DNA of 64,000 bases from Entophlyctis helioformis. Lineage: Eukaryota; Chytridiomycota; Chytridiomycetes; Chytridiales; Chytriomycetaceae. Both the position numbers and the translations under genes were made by a program. The stretch covers positions 1 through 64,000 of the forward strand of contig JAHLKH010000133.1 in the NCBI GenBank assembly GCA_025526915.1. The letters run 5' to 3'. How positions within the stretch are numbered: the stretch's first letter is position 1; every line of letters begins with the position of its first letter. The notes below the pieces were generated by a model. It saw only the letters and a list, made by a program, of their open reading frames with translations, made no database searches and was not told the origin of the DNA. Below are positions 41,776 to 52,084 of the stretch, in pieces.

Positions 41776-43319
41776 AGCAGCAGCAACAGCAGCAGCAAGA
41801 GGAAGAAGAAGAAGAGGTTGTCGAGGAAGAGGAAGAGGTCGGCGGTGGATACTCCCAGGCAATGCAGTCTGCTGCGGGCCAGGCGTCTGGGCATACTGGA
41901 TATGGTATGGCAAACGCAGTGTATGGCGCCCCCCCAAGCGGACACGCCAATGGGCAGCATCAGCATCGGATCTCCTCAGCATCGGGCATGGCTACTTCCT
42001 ATAACAACCAGCAGTACACGCAGCCAATGTATGAGAATCCCACCGCACAGCCGCATCAGCCGCATCAACCGCATGTGTATACCTCTGGTTACGGACATCC
42101 ACAGTCGGCAACTGCTCAAAGCCCACAGATGCCGAGCGCTTCCGTCGGCCACCAAGGCTCTGTCATGTACGCGCAAGGGCAAGGAGGGAATAACTGGCCG
42201 GCCGGCCATCCTCCTCCACTTCCGCCCCATCACCACCAGAGCCAACAGCAGCAGCAGCAGCAGTATCACCAACAACAACAGCAGCAACAACAACACTACC
42301 AGTCTCCATCCCTCGCAATCTCGCCGCGCTCAAAAAGCAGTCGCATCAGTCCATACCCGCAAGACGCGCACACTGCTCGATCTGATGTTGACCCAATCCT
42401 GTCGCGACATCCTCGCAAAATGTCTGGATTGGCCATCTCAACGCTCGACCCATCCACGTATCCACCACACTCTTGCTCAGAGTCTCCTGTGGCAGCCAGT
42501 CGTCCAGGCTCTTCCGCACATACCAATGGTCAGCAGCACCATCACGCATACCCGCATTCAGGCTCGTCCGATCCATCCTCGGCATTACAGTCCAACGCGC
42601 CTACGATAGAGTCGATTGCTGCCAAGGCAGGGCCTGTCCGACTGTCCACACCTGACCACCAAACGTCTCGGCAGCATGCACAACCTGGTATGGCGCAAGA
42701 TCCGTCTGCACCGGCCGTGTTCATTCTACATGGTCCTCGAGTCGGTCATAGCGGATCGGCTGGAGAACATGGTGGCAGTACAGAGACCCGCAGCCAGCCG
42801 CACGCAACGCAGCCCGGCCATGACGGTCAGTTGTATGCCACGGCGTCGCAGCACAATCAACAGCCTCGACAGGATGGCGGCCAAGACAACGACGATGTTG
42901 AAAGTCCGCTCTCTGATGTCGCTCAAGCACGGTATGCACCCGATCAGGCGCACTTGGATGCAGGAGGCACACATAGACAGTCTGTCCCCCCGCCGCCCAT
43001 TCCCCAGCCCGGCTCCATTCTGGGCAACCTGGACTCGACGCTTGTGCCTGCGCTCAACACGAACCGCCACCTGGGCATGGGACCGCGTCGCAGCAGCATG
43101 GTCATGGCGATTGACGAGATGAGTGGCCCGGACACGGATGCTGTCCATGGGCAGACAGACGGACCGGCGCTGGAGCCACGGCCAGTGGCAGCAGCGGCAA
43201 CTGCTGGAAGCAAACGCGACTGGCTTGCACTTGTACTCAACGACGCGGATGTTGATGATGAAGAAGACATGTTTGGGCCGGGAGCTGCCAAGGCACCACG
43301 GCTACATCCCGACCAATAA
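38770..43319 (+). CDS. mRNA capping enzyme (RNA guanylyltransferase) with long Gln-rich tail
   Basis: Eleven exons: 38770-39020, 39230-39374, 39485-39607, 39714-39803, 39871-39950, 40047-40193, 40265-40420, 40482-40610, 40681-40761, 40826-40908 and 40982-43319. Adding one missing base near 40723 gives 1,207 residues. Nucleotidyltransferase motifs occur in order: HNGTLIDGEIVLYP (III), FVAFDLLAVNG (IIIa), GLIFTPVRAPYTPG (IV), KLLKWIF (V) and WRFVKFRADRK (VI). There is no triphosphatase domain, the fungal arrangement. Motif I, normally K-x-D-G after VCE, reads DYFVCERGWGKR, so the lysine that carries GMP is not at its usual place. A ~700-residue disordered tail rich in Gln, Ser, Pro and His follows, ending DDEEDMFGPGAAK. 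Intron 7 (40421-40481) begins GCAAGT, a GC-AG intron. The enzyme caps nascent pre-mRNA in the nucleus. Confidence 0.88.
38812..38880. repeat. Gln/His-coding tandem repeat (CAACAGCAGCAC units)
   Basis: A 12-15 base unit repeated four to five times near the capping enzyme N-terminus. Confidence 0.85.
39186..39227. repeat. CA dinucleotide microsatellite
   Basis: About 20 CA units directly before the acceptor of intron 1 of the capping enzyme gene. Confidence 0.95.
41730..41799. repeat. CAG/CAA run (poly-Gln)
   Basis: More than 20 consecutive Gln codons in the capping enzyme tail, followed by a Glu run. Confidence 0.95.
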
Positions 43320-43380
43320 TGAATCGCTCGAATAATCCTTTATAGACATTGTCAAAGATATGCTTGTCCAAGTTTGCCAA

Positions 43381-44930
43381 TCACAGGTCCATGGCACACG
43401 TCTCGGTGTCGACATGCTGCATTTCATGGACCTCAGAGCCAACACTGCTGCTGCTGTTGTTGTTGTCGGTGCTGCTGCTCATTGGCCACACACGCACCGT
43501 CAGGTCATAGGAGCACGTCACAACAGCATGCTCTTCTGCATCAAACACCATGCTCCGAATCACGCCCTCGTGGCCCTCCAGCCGCCCCAGCCTCCGTCCA
43601 TCGCCCGCATCATACACCACAACCGCGCCATCCTCGGACGATGCAAACACGTGGCGTCCACTCGGACTCCACACGGCGCTCGGCTGCGACATGCCGTCCG
43701 CCTCGACGCCCCACAGGTTGCGCACCACGCGCGACGTGCGTGTCTGGTAGATGATGAGGCGGCCCGCCTTGGCGTCGGTGTACACGAGCAGATGCGATCC
43801 GCTCGGCGACGGTGCCAGACACAGCGGCGTGAACGAGACCCAGTCGTCGTTGTTGGCGTTGAGGTTCACGCGTGTGACGGCGGGCTCGGAGTCGCCGGCC
43901 AGGTCGATGTAGTGCAGGTAGTTGTCGTCGCGGATGCCTGCCACGAGCGTGTGGGTGCATGTGCTTGCTGACGCCGACGATGACGCCGACGATGACGAGG
44001 GCAAGAAACACATGGACTCGACAACGCCTTTGAACGGCATGCTGCGGTATCGGGTGAACACGGGTGCAGCGACAGTGCCCGTGTTGCAGTAGAGGTTGAG
44101 CGAGCGGTCGTGGGAAGCCGTGGCGAGCCACAGGCCGTCTGCTGTAAAGCCGCGCGCGTCACGTACTTGGCGTGGTCCTTCCACGAGGCGAGCGGCGTGC
44201 CGGGCAGCGCGGCGGCCAGATCCACCAGATGCACGGCGCCGTCCATGCCGGCCGTGGCCACGAGCGTGGGCCGCGGCGGGTACACGGCGACGCAGAGGAT
44301 CGGCGAGGCGTGGTGGGCCCACGTCGCCAGCAGCTGGCCGGACGAGGCGTCGCAGATGCGCAGCGTGCGGTCGGACGAGCCGGTGAGGATGGCGTGCACG
44401 AGCGGGCCGGGCAGGGCGTGCGACGGGAAGCAGGCGGCGGGCAGCGTGGCGGTGGCGAGCGACAGGATGTTGGCGGCGTGGATGCCGTGGAAGGTGCGGG
44501 GCGGCGGCGGCGGCGACAGCGGCAGCGGCAGCTCGGCCGGCTTGGGCTCGAGCTCCTGGTCGAGGCGGCTTGGACGAGCAACAGGCAGGCAGGCAGGCAG
44601 AGCGACGAGCAATGGGCAGGCAGGCAGGCAGAGCGTCAGGCACAGGCAGGCACGGGCAGGCACACGCAGGCCCAGACACAGCGGTGCACACCCTTGGAAC
44701 AGCAGCTGGCCCATGCGCTCGTGCAGCGATGCGTTGTCCAGATCCTCGAGCACAGCGACCAGCGGCTTGTCGGTGGTTGGCGGCGAGCGGGCGGCGGTGG
44801 CGAGCGCCTCGGGCGCCTCTGCCTCGAGGGCGGCGAGCGTGCTGGACAGGCCGTGGTCGGCAAGGAACGAGCGCACGAGCAGCAGCGCCGTGAGCCGGTA
44901 CGAGTTTGTGCTTGTGGACAGCATGTGCAT
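43381..44930 (-). CDS. LisH/WD40 repeat protein, right copy (frameshift in exon 2)
   Basis: Mirror copy of 12969-14528. The start at 44930 gives MHMLSTSTNSYRLTALLL. Exon 1 lacks the 50-base duplication of the left arm and reads on correctly into KPLVAVLEDLDNASLHERM and LLFQG. The intron is longer than in the left arm because a GGCA array with an extra unit lies at 44578-44640. In exon 2 one T is missing near 44145 (GGCTTTACAG against GGCTTTTACAG), so the frame breaks after KYVTRAA. Downstream WD repeats are otherwise as in the left copy, with two extra Ser codons near the end. The stop is TGA, formed by the first base beyond the duplication border, where the left copy has TAA. Function unknown, a scaffold-type WD40 protein. 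Confidence 0.68.
44578..44640. repeat. GGCA tetranucleotide arrays
   Basis: Two short GGCA arrays separated by about 15 bases in the WD40 intron. The left-arm intron has only one. Confidence 0.85.
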
Positions 44931-45066
44931 GGATCTGCGTGTTCGTATGTGTGTGTGTGTGTGCTTGTGTGTGCTCTGCAGCCTCGTTCGTGTGCAGCCA
45001 CTCGTCCTTGCTCGGCAAACTCCGCCAGCTCGACTTGCAACAGCGACTTGCAGCAGCGACTTGCAG

Positions 45067-45095
45067 ATGATCTGTCGCGCATTCCGCCGTGCCAT

Positions 45096-45130
<35 letters not shown>

Positions 45131-46146
45131 CCACGACGGCCACGGCAGCAGGAATGGCGGCCGTGCAGACACAGACACAGACACAGACACACACGCAGAC
45201 GCACACACAGACGCACACGGTCCGGCTCGGCCGCTTCACCGTGCCGCTGACCGCCCGACACGCCGACCTGGCGCCGTGGCTGCCGAGCGTGCTCGCCTTT
45301 GGGCCGTTCCAGGCGTGGACGCACCGGCTGGGCCAGCAGCTCGAGTCGACGGCCGTGGGCAGGCGGGTGCACGTTGCCGGCGTGCAGGTCACCGACGTGG
45401 ACTTCTTCGGGCACGGGCGGCTGGGGTTCGTCAAGTTCCACGCAGACATGCGGTGGATCGACGGTGCTGCTGGTGCTGCGAGTGCATCTGGCAAAGGCAG
45501 CCAGGACAGCCAGGACAGCCAGCCGGCTGTGACCGGGCCACCGCTGCCAGGCATTGTGTTTTGTCGCGGCGGTGCCGTTGCCGTGCTGCTGATCGTGCGA
45601 GCGTCCAAGCCAGCAGCCAGTGCACCTGCAGCAACGACGGCATCGACAGCATCGACAGCAGCACCAGCAGCACCAGACGGCCAGCGATGGGTGGTGCTCA
45701 CCGTGCAGCCGCGAGTGCCGATCGGCTTGCTGGAAGAGACTGCGCTGCCGGCAGGCATGCTGGACGGCGACGCCAACTTTGCCGGCGTGGCGGCCAAGGA
45801 GCTGCAGGAAGAGTGCGGCATCACGATCGCATCGACGGACCTGGTCGACCTCACGGCGTACCGCACGCTCGACGACGCCGCGATCCCGGACGCTGACTGG
45901 GACCCGTCGACGGCGGGTCTGTATCCGAGCGCCGGCGGGTGCGACGAGTTCATCCGGCTGTTTCTGTGCGAGAAGGAGCTGCCTGCCGAGCAGATACGCG
46001 AGCTCGAGGGACGCGAAACGGGGCTGCGAGACGAGGGCGAGCGCATCAAGCTCAAGCTGGTCAGGCTCGAGGATCTGTGGCGGTCGACGCGGGACATGAA
46101 GGCGCTTGCAGCGCTTGCGCTGATGCACCAGCGCGGCGATCTGTGA
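45067..46146 (+). CDS. Nudix hydrolase, NUDT14/ADP-sugar diphosphatase-like, right copy
   Basis: 360 codons from the ATG at 45067 (MICRAFRRA), same length as the left copy; Met at 45094 is an alternative. The frame is open throughout. It holds the poly-Ser run, the Gln/Thr dipeptide stretch (order of QT/HT units differs from the left arm), the substrate-side region GRLGFVKFHADMRW and the Nudix box GMLDGDANFAGVAA-KELQEECGI. As in the other copy, the sequence after the box (GGCDEFIRLFLCEKEL) matches NUDT14-type ADP/UDP-sugar hydrolases. It is divergent from the WD40 gene, with starts 136 bases apart. Since both copies are open, dosage of this enzyme is probably doubled. Confidence 0.8.
45097..45127. 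repeat. AGC run (poly-Ser in Nudix protein)
   Basis: Ten AGC units, the mirror of 12771-12801. Confidence 0.9.
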
Positions 46147-46320
46147 AGCGAGCGGAGCCTTTTGGCGTGCCCTGTCTGTTATGTTATGCTCAGTTCTGTT
46201 CAGTTCTGCTCTGTTTGAAGCCACTTGCACAAGCCACTTGCACAGACACGCTTTGACAACAACAACAGCGACGATTGCTTGTTTGGCATCACCGCCACCA
46301 ACACCAACACCGATCCAAGC

Positions 46321-47047
46321 ATGCACTGGTCGCCATCGCTTGCTGTGCTTGCAGCCGCCCTCGGTGCGTCGCTTGCTGCCTGCATGCCTCGCCCATAGCC
46401 AGCCAGCCAGCCAGCCAGCCAGCCATACTAGCAGACAGACAGACAGACAGACTTGCAACCAGACAACCCGCTGACACTCGCTGCACTCCAGCAGGCGCAG
46501 TCTCTGCCCAGACCATCGGCTCGCCGTGCGGCGGCACCAACGACCCCGCCTGTGCGGCCCCGCTCGCCTGCCAGACCATCCCCGTCGTCGGCAACGTCTG
46601 CGTGCTCGCATCGAGGACGCCCGGCGGCCTGGGCGACATCTGCTCGATCGTGCCGGCCGTCGGCCCTCCGTGCCAGGACGGCCTGTCGTGCACGGCCGGC
46701 GTGTGCGTGGCTGCTGGAGCCGTGCCGTCTGCAGTGCCGTCTGCCGTGCCCTCTGCCGTGCCCTCGGTCGTCCCGTCGGCCGTGCCCTCTGCGGTCCCGT
46801 CGGTCGTGCCGTCGGCCCTTCCGTCTGTGCGGCCGTCGCTCCCGCCCGCGGCCCAGCGCCCGCACCGACCGGCGCCGCAGTGCCGGCCCCGCCCCCGGCC
46901 GGCGTCACGGTCGGCAGCGGGTCTGGTGGCACGCAGGGCACGGCCTCGAAGCCCAACGCGGCGCTGGCCGGCCCGGCTGGCTCGGCTGCGCTGGTCGGCG
47001 CAGCAGCAGCACTCGGCCTTGGCTCGATGGCGCTGCTGCTGCTGTGA
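46321..47047 (+). CDS. GPI-anchored cysteine-rich surface protein, right copy (frameshift)
   Basis: Mirror of 10850-11577. Exon 1 starts at 46321 (MHWSPSLAVLAAALG). The intron holds the CAGC and CAGA arrays. Exon 2 resumes with AVSAQTIGSPCGG and the eight-cysteine module. One G is missing near 46853 (GCGGCCCAGCG against GCGGCCGCAGCG), which shifts the frame in the stalk after RPSLPPAA and destroys the C-terminal GPI signal in this frame. The original tail sequence (ALGLGSMALLLL) is still present in the DNA up to the TGA at 47045-47047. Without the base the protein would be secreted rather than anchored. Sequence error or real divergence cannot be decided here. Confidence 0.65.
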
Positions 47048-47187
47048 TCGCCTGTCCCTTGCGCCGTCCCTTGCGCCGTCCCTTGCGCTGCCGTCTTCTC
47101 CGCTGTCCCTCTGCCCATGCCAATGAACATGTGTCATAGATCCCGCCACTCACTCAAGCACTCGTAAGCACTGCCACTGCTGATTGA

Positions 47188-48627
47188 TTGAATCGCTTCA
47201 ATCGCTGGATCTGGCACTTGCCCAACAGTACTTTAACAGACGTGACAGCCAAGACAGCCCAGACAGCCAAGACAGCCAAGACAGACATGACAGACGTGCA
47301 CAACGACCCGCCGCTGCCGTTCGGAGCCTCGCAGTGGGACAAGCTGCCGTGGGAGCTGCACGACATGGTGCTGGTGCGTGCCGGCCCGCTCACGCACTTT
47401 CTGAGCGGCCGGCTGGGCGATGCCGCCGACCTGCCGCCAGCCATGCGCTGCGCCGTGCTCGTCGACACGCTCGAGCTGGACTGGCAGGGCGACCTGGCCG
47501 TGCTGCCCGACCACCGGCTTGGCCTCGAGGACATGATGCGTGCGTCGACGCCGTCCATGTATGCCCGGCTGCGTGCCCGCTTCCCGGACCCGCGCCAGCA
47601 GCCGTTCCTCGACGACGTGCCGCTCCGCCATGTATGGACCGACCTTGTGTCGCTTGCCAACCCGGTCGCCGTGGGTCTGCGATGCATCCGCAACAACCAC
47701 GCAGCCATGCTCGAGCACTTGCTCGTCCGCTCGGACCCGCGGCTGCTGCAGCTTGCCGATCTGGATGCGGCGCTGTCCGTGTCTGGCAACGGCCGCGCAC
47801 TGGACCTGGCAGCCAGCAGCGGCCATCTCGATGTGGTGCAGGTGATCCACTCGATGGGACCCGAGCTGGCCCTCGCCACGACGCGCGCCATCGACCGCTC
47901 AGCGTTCCTTGGCCACCTGCACGTCATCCAGTGGCTGCACGCCAACAGGTCGGACGGCTGCACGGTCAAGGCGATGAACTGGGCCGCCAAGGGCGGGTTC
48001 CTCGACACGGTGCGGTTCCTGCACGAGCACCGCACAGAGGGCTGCACGACCGAAGCCATGGACGTGGCTGCCGAGCACGGCCATCTGCATGTTGTCGAGT
48101 TCCTGCACTTGCACCGCACCGAGGGATGCACCAAGTATGCCATGGACGCAGCCGCACGCAACGGCCATCTGCACGTGGTCGAGTTCCTGCACCTGCATCG
48201 CACCGAGGGATGCACTGTGGACGCCATGAACGATGCAGCCGAGCATGGTCTGCTTGACGTGGTGGCGTTCCTGCACACACACCGACGCGAGGGGTGCCAG
48301 CGCAAAGCCATGGATCGCGCGGCGGCACACGGGCACCTGGACGTGGTGCGGTACCTCCACGAGCACCGCACAGAGGGCTGCACCACGTATGCGCTGGACA
48401 TGGCGGCGCGCGAGGGATGGGTGGACGTGGTGCGGTTCCTGGTGGACCACAGGCAGGAGGGATTCACGCTCGGCGCAGTGCGTGGCGCAGCGAGCGCAGA
48501 GATTGTTGCGATGCTGGTGGACGGGCTGAGCGACGAGCGACGCGCGGCCATGATCCAAGAGGCGCGGCTGACCAAGAACGAGCTGTTGATCCAGCGCATG
48601 CTGGGCAACTTTGCCTTTGTTGGCTGA
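47188..48627 (+). CDS. F-box-like/ankyrin repeat protein ANK2, right copy (intact)
   Basis: 479 residues, open throughout, differing from the left copy (9271-10710) by only a few residues (for example ASQWDKLP for ASHWDKLP, HVVEFLHLHRT for HVVQFLHLHRT in one repeat, MIQEARL for MIHEARL). The N-terminal F-box-like block is LPWELHDMVLVRAGPLTHFL. The conserved middle domain follows, then about eight ankyrin repeats of 27-28 residues. Both copies of this gene escape the frameshifts seen in their neighbours. Its role is presumably as a protein-binding adaptor; partners are unknown. Confidence 0.85.
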   Translation: MNRFNRWIWHLPNSTLTDVTAKTAQTAKTAKTDMTDVHNDPPLPFGASQWDKLPWELHDMVLVRAGPLTHFLSGRLGDAADLPPAMRCAVLVDTLELDWQGDLAVLPDHRLGLEDMMRASTPSMYARLRARFPDPRQQPFLDDVPLRHVWTDLVSLANPVAVGLRCIRNNHAAMLEHLLVRSDPRLLQLADLDAALSVSGNGRALDLAASSGHLDVVQVIHSMGPELALATTRAIDRSAFLGHLHVIQWLHANRSDGCTVKAMNWAAKGGFLDTVRFLHEHRTEGCTTEAMDVAAEHGHLHVVEFLHLHRTEGCTKYAMDAAARNGHLHVVEFLHLHRTEGCTVDAMNDAAEHGLLDVVAFLHTHRREGCQRKAMDRAAAHGHLDVVRYLHEHRTEGCTTYALDMAAREGWVDVVRFLVDHRQEGFTLGAVRGAASAEIVAMLVDGLSDERRAAMIQEARLTKNELLIQRMLGNFAFVG

Positions 48628-48799
48628 GCAGCAGCGAATAAAGTCTTGGTTTGCGGGCAAGGAGCAGCAGAGCGTGGAATGGCAGGCAGCAGAGCAGACG
48701 TGCCGTTGTTGATCTGGGCTGGCTGGCTGGCTGGCTGGTTGTTTTGTGTGTGGCAGCGCAGGAGTGGGAGTGACATGGTCGACCAATCGACCAACAGGT

Positions 48800-48873
48800 G
48801 GTTTCATGGTGTAGTCGGTTATCACACCTGTTTAACACACAGGAGGTCTCCGGTTCGATCCCGGATGAAACCA
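48800..48873 (+). tRNA. tRNA-Val (anticodon AAC), right arm
   Basis: 74 bases, identical to the copy at 9019-9092. Anticodon loop TTAACAC. Confidence 0.95.
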
Positions 48874-48877
48874 TTTT
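48874..48877 (+). terminator. Pol III terminator of tRNA-Val
   Basis: TTTT immediately after the tRNA. Confidence 0.7.
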
Positions 48878-48979
48878 GCTCGCCATGGCTGCCTTGAGCC
48901 GCATCTGTTTTGCATCTCACGCCATCCACAGCTGCTGCGTGCTCGCTTTCCTTTTGGTCTCTTCACGCTGCTCTCGACC

Positions 48980-49459
48980 ATGCCATGCATCACGCCTCGT
49001 GTGGGCAGCATCTACACGGCTCGCCGCGCCATCAATGCCAACCTGCTCGACCCAGCCCACCCGTTTGGTGACGGTTCATGCTGCATCATGTGCGGCGAGG
49101 ATCTGGGAAGCACGCTGGAGATTGCGCACTTTGCGTTCGAGTGCACAGAGGAGCGGATCGTGGCTATCCGCACAGCGCATGGGCAGCGCGGCTTGGACGC
49201 ACGGTTCGCAGCAGCACGCGCCATTGCAACGCACGAGAATGTGGGACACCCACAGATACGCGGCGATCTTGTACATATTGTTTCTGACGTGGTAAACTTG
49301 ATGTGGGGGTTAGTCCTTGGCGGGACGTGGGGCGAAGCATTCAATGCGAGACTTGAGGCTGATGGGTTGGCTATGGTGGGTTTTGCGGACTTCCTGCAAG
49401 CGTCTATTTGGGTGTACCGGTCTGAGCTCTGGGCACACAAACGGCGCGCTGTAGGGTAA
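48980..49459 (+). mobile_element. LINE retrotransposon C-terminal relic with CCHC zinc knuckle, right copy
   Basis: An open 159-codon frame. It contains the knuckle (CCIMCGEDLGSTLEIAHFA then FECTEER) and continues through NLMWGLVLGGTWGEAFNA to a stop after KRRAVG. The left-arm copy breaks at NLMWG, so this one is better preserved. No reverse transcriptase domain is attached, which fits a 5'-truncated LINE. It lies between tRNA-Val and the 3' end of ANK1. Confidence 0.55.
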
Positions 49460-49619
49460 GGGTACCTGTGGGATGGCTGCCAACGAGCCTATGCCATAGC
49501 TGGCTGGGCGTGCCATGCAATCACATGATCTCAACACTCTCACAAACATCACCATCACATCTTCATTCCAATGAGCGAGTCCTGGCTATCCATTGGACAG
49601 CCGCCGAGCATCACAGCCA

Positions 49620-51112
49620 TCACTTGCTCGACGCTTGCAGTTTCTGGATGGTCGTTTCGAGTCGCTTGATGATGAGCTTGTTGGGGTTTCCTCGGTTGAC
49701 TTCATCAAGCAGCGCCTGTGCCCGTGCCAGCGTGAGGCTGCCGAGGAGAATGTTGGCGATCTCGACAGTCTTTGCGCGGTTGAGTGTTCTGGCTTCAAAG
49801 CCGTACCCGTGATCCACCAAGCACTGCATCATCACAGCGTTGCGTTTTTCGCGCAACAGATCGATGGCGCCATGAGATGCGCGGCTGCCCTTGGAGTGCA
49901 TGTACTTGACGACGTCCACATGCCCATTGCTGATGGCGGCATTGAGTGCGTCCGACGTGCACTCTTGACGGCCAGTTTCGTGGAGAAACTGCACCATATC
50001 CAGATGGCCATGTTTTGCAGCATTGGTCATTGCCACTTTCGTGCATCCTTCCGTCCTGTTGGCATGCAGCCACTTGACGATATCAAGGTGGCCGTAGCAA
50101 GCCGCCCGATCAATGGCATTGCGCGTGCATCCTTCTGTCCGATTCTCGTGAAGCCACTTGACGACATGCATATGGTTGTTGGCAGCGGCCCAGTTCATGG
50201 CACGTGTCGTGCATCCTTCCGTTCTGTTGGCATGCAGCCACTTGACAACGTGCAGATGTCCGTTGGCAGCCGCGCAATCCATCGCCTTTGTCGTGCATCG
50301 CGTCACACCGAGATCAAACAAGTACTGCACAACGTCCAGATGTCCGTATTGCGCTGCTTGATCAACTGCGCCGCGCCAGTACTCGCTTGTCGGACCGTGC
50401 TTGGCCATCCAGCGTTGGAGTGTCTTGTACTTGTCGTCGAGATGCTTGAGCAGATCGAGGAATCCAAAGCGGATGGCCATGTGAGTGAGTGTGATCGGAA
50501 ACGAATAGTCGATCAGATCGAACCAGCCGTGGTGCATGGGAATGAGAAGCAGCCGGCGGCTGTCGTGGGTATCGCGATCAAACGATCGAAAGTAGTCGTT
50601 ACGGCATTCGTCGAATACCGAACAGAAGCGCTCGGTGTACCGAGGAAAGCGCTTGCACAGACGGCCGTACATGGAGCGAGAGTGTGCGAGCAGCAGTCCG
50701 TTGTCGGCCCTCAGATAAGAGTCAGGCAGCAGCGCCAGATCGCCCTGCCAGTCCATCTTGAACGCTTCGGTCCACAGCTCAAGCGTCGTCCAGTAGTCGA
50801 TGCGGCGCTTGTCGCCGAGCAGGCCGTTGACGAAGAGGGTGAGCGGGCCGGCTGCCTTGAGGATCATGGCGTGGATCTCGGCGGGCTTGCCGTCCCAGTG
50901 GCTGCGCCGTATGCAAGGTCGCCGCTGGCTGGCGGCACCACATAGCGAGGCACGTCTGGCTGTGCGGTCGTTGCTGCTGGCTGTCCTGGCTGTCCTGGCT
51001 CGACGGCTTGGCTGCCACTCGCTCCAACGACCAGCTCGACCACAGCCGGCTGCTCGTCGCTGGCTGCTGCTGCGTCTGCGTCTGCGTTGTCTACTGTCTG
51101 CGTTGTCGTCAT
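49620..51112 (-). CDS. F-box-like/ankyrin repeat protein ANK1, right copy (one frameshift)
   Basis: Mirror of 6774-8265; ATG at 51112 (MTTTQTVDNADAD). One base is missing near 50907 (CATACGGCGCAGCC against CATACGGACGCAGCC), between the N-terminal part and the F-box-like block. Downstream the frame is open to the stop, including the point near 7698 where the left copy is broken. With the base restored it is 498 codons. The block KPAEIHAMILKAAGP-LTLFVNGLLGD, the middle domain and about seven ankyrin repeats are all present. The segment MDWQGDLALLPDSYLRADNG differs from the left copy (TDWQGDLALLPDAWLMAGNG) by a cluster of changes that stands out against near identity elsewhere. Confidence 0.75.
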
Positions 51113-51265
51113 CGTCACAGCCACTTGCTCGCTTTGTGGTTGTGAGGACAAGATCCACTCGATGCGATCGTCCAACAAGCGCCATTGCAACGAACGAGAA
51201 TGTGGGACATGCACAGACACGGCATGCCACGGTGCACAGTGTGGCTGGAGTGGTAAGCTTGGCGG

Positions 51266-52084
51266 GACACGGCGACGCACACGCTGCGCACCGGATGCAG
51301 GCACCTCTCCACCCCACTGCATGCGTGCTGCGCGACACTGCAGCAAGCGACCAACGCGACCAGCAACGCGATCCTTGCCACAGCCATCATCCACGTCATG
51401 CAAGTCGAGCGATGCATCCACCACATTCATCCCACAACCAGCAGCTGCTGTGACGACTGGCCCTTCAAAGCAACCACTGGCATACTCTACATATCGAGGG
51501 CCGAAGAGGCAGGGTTACCATTCTAGTGAATACGACCATCCCTGTCTCAACAATTCGCCTTCTCTTTTGGTCGCTTCTGTTTTGCTTGTCCCAATGCCAT
51601 GCTCTGTGCACCATGACTTGATCTTGGCAGTTTGCACATGTGCGATCTGTGCTGCATACCATGTTCTTCGATCTCAGAAGCCATCGAACACAAACTCCCC
51701 GATTCCAACGATCCCGCCGCTCTCGCCGCGCTCGGTTACGACGACGATCTTCTGGCTACGTTTAGGACCATCCGAGTATCTACAAGAATCGACCAAGTGT
51801 ACATAACGCTCCTCGGCGGAGGAGTTCTATCCGGTGTTGCGGACATTACAGAGTCTTGGCTCTGTGGTGACCAGCAACAAGTCAATGCACCTGGGGACGT
51901 GCGTCCACTCGCCTCGCGAATGTGCGCATTTCTTCAGGCTGCCCATGGTCTGTTCCAGCTTACGTTATGGATACATCACCGTGGACGTGTCGGACCAGGG
52001 GGATGACATAACTGAGGGATCTACGCACGGCCTAAAGCTCGAAAGGGTATGGCATCTAGTGTCTTTGCGCCTCAATCAACATCT
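51266..52084. other. Right flank of the inverted repeat, with a possible permease-like fragment
   Basis: The plus strand at about 51690-51780 reads EHKLPDSNDPAALAALGYDD then DLLATFRT. This vaguely resembles the start of fungal amino acid/GABA permeases (ALGYxxELxRxF). No membrane segments follow in frame, so at best it is a remnant. The rest is the 3' flank of the esterase-ABCG gene. Confidence 0.25.

Larger units (their letters stand above)
43381..51265 (-). repeat. Right arm of the ~7.9-kb inverted repeat
   Basis: Reverse-complement counterpart of 6620-14528. The inner border coincides with the WD40 stop codon, 61 bases from the capping enzyme stop (43319). Differences from the left arm are scattered substitutions, one-base indels in several genes, variable tandem arrays and one missing 50-base unit. 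Confidence 0.9.

Noticed and set aside
43381..47130. A 1,249-codon open frame on the minus strand
   Set aside because: It runs antisense through the Nudix and GPI genes and only in part follows the WD40 exon. Long antisense frames arise in GC-rich coding DNA; sequence outside the WD40 part is Arg/Cys-rich nonsense.
6620..51265. Inverted repeat as an organellar or viral terminal repeat
   Set aside because: The spacer and arms carry intron-containing nuclear genes and Pol III tRNA genes; no organellar or viral hallmark genes are present.
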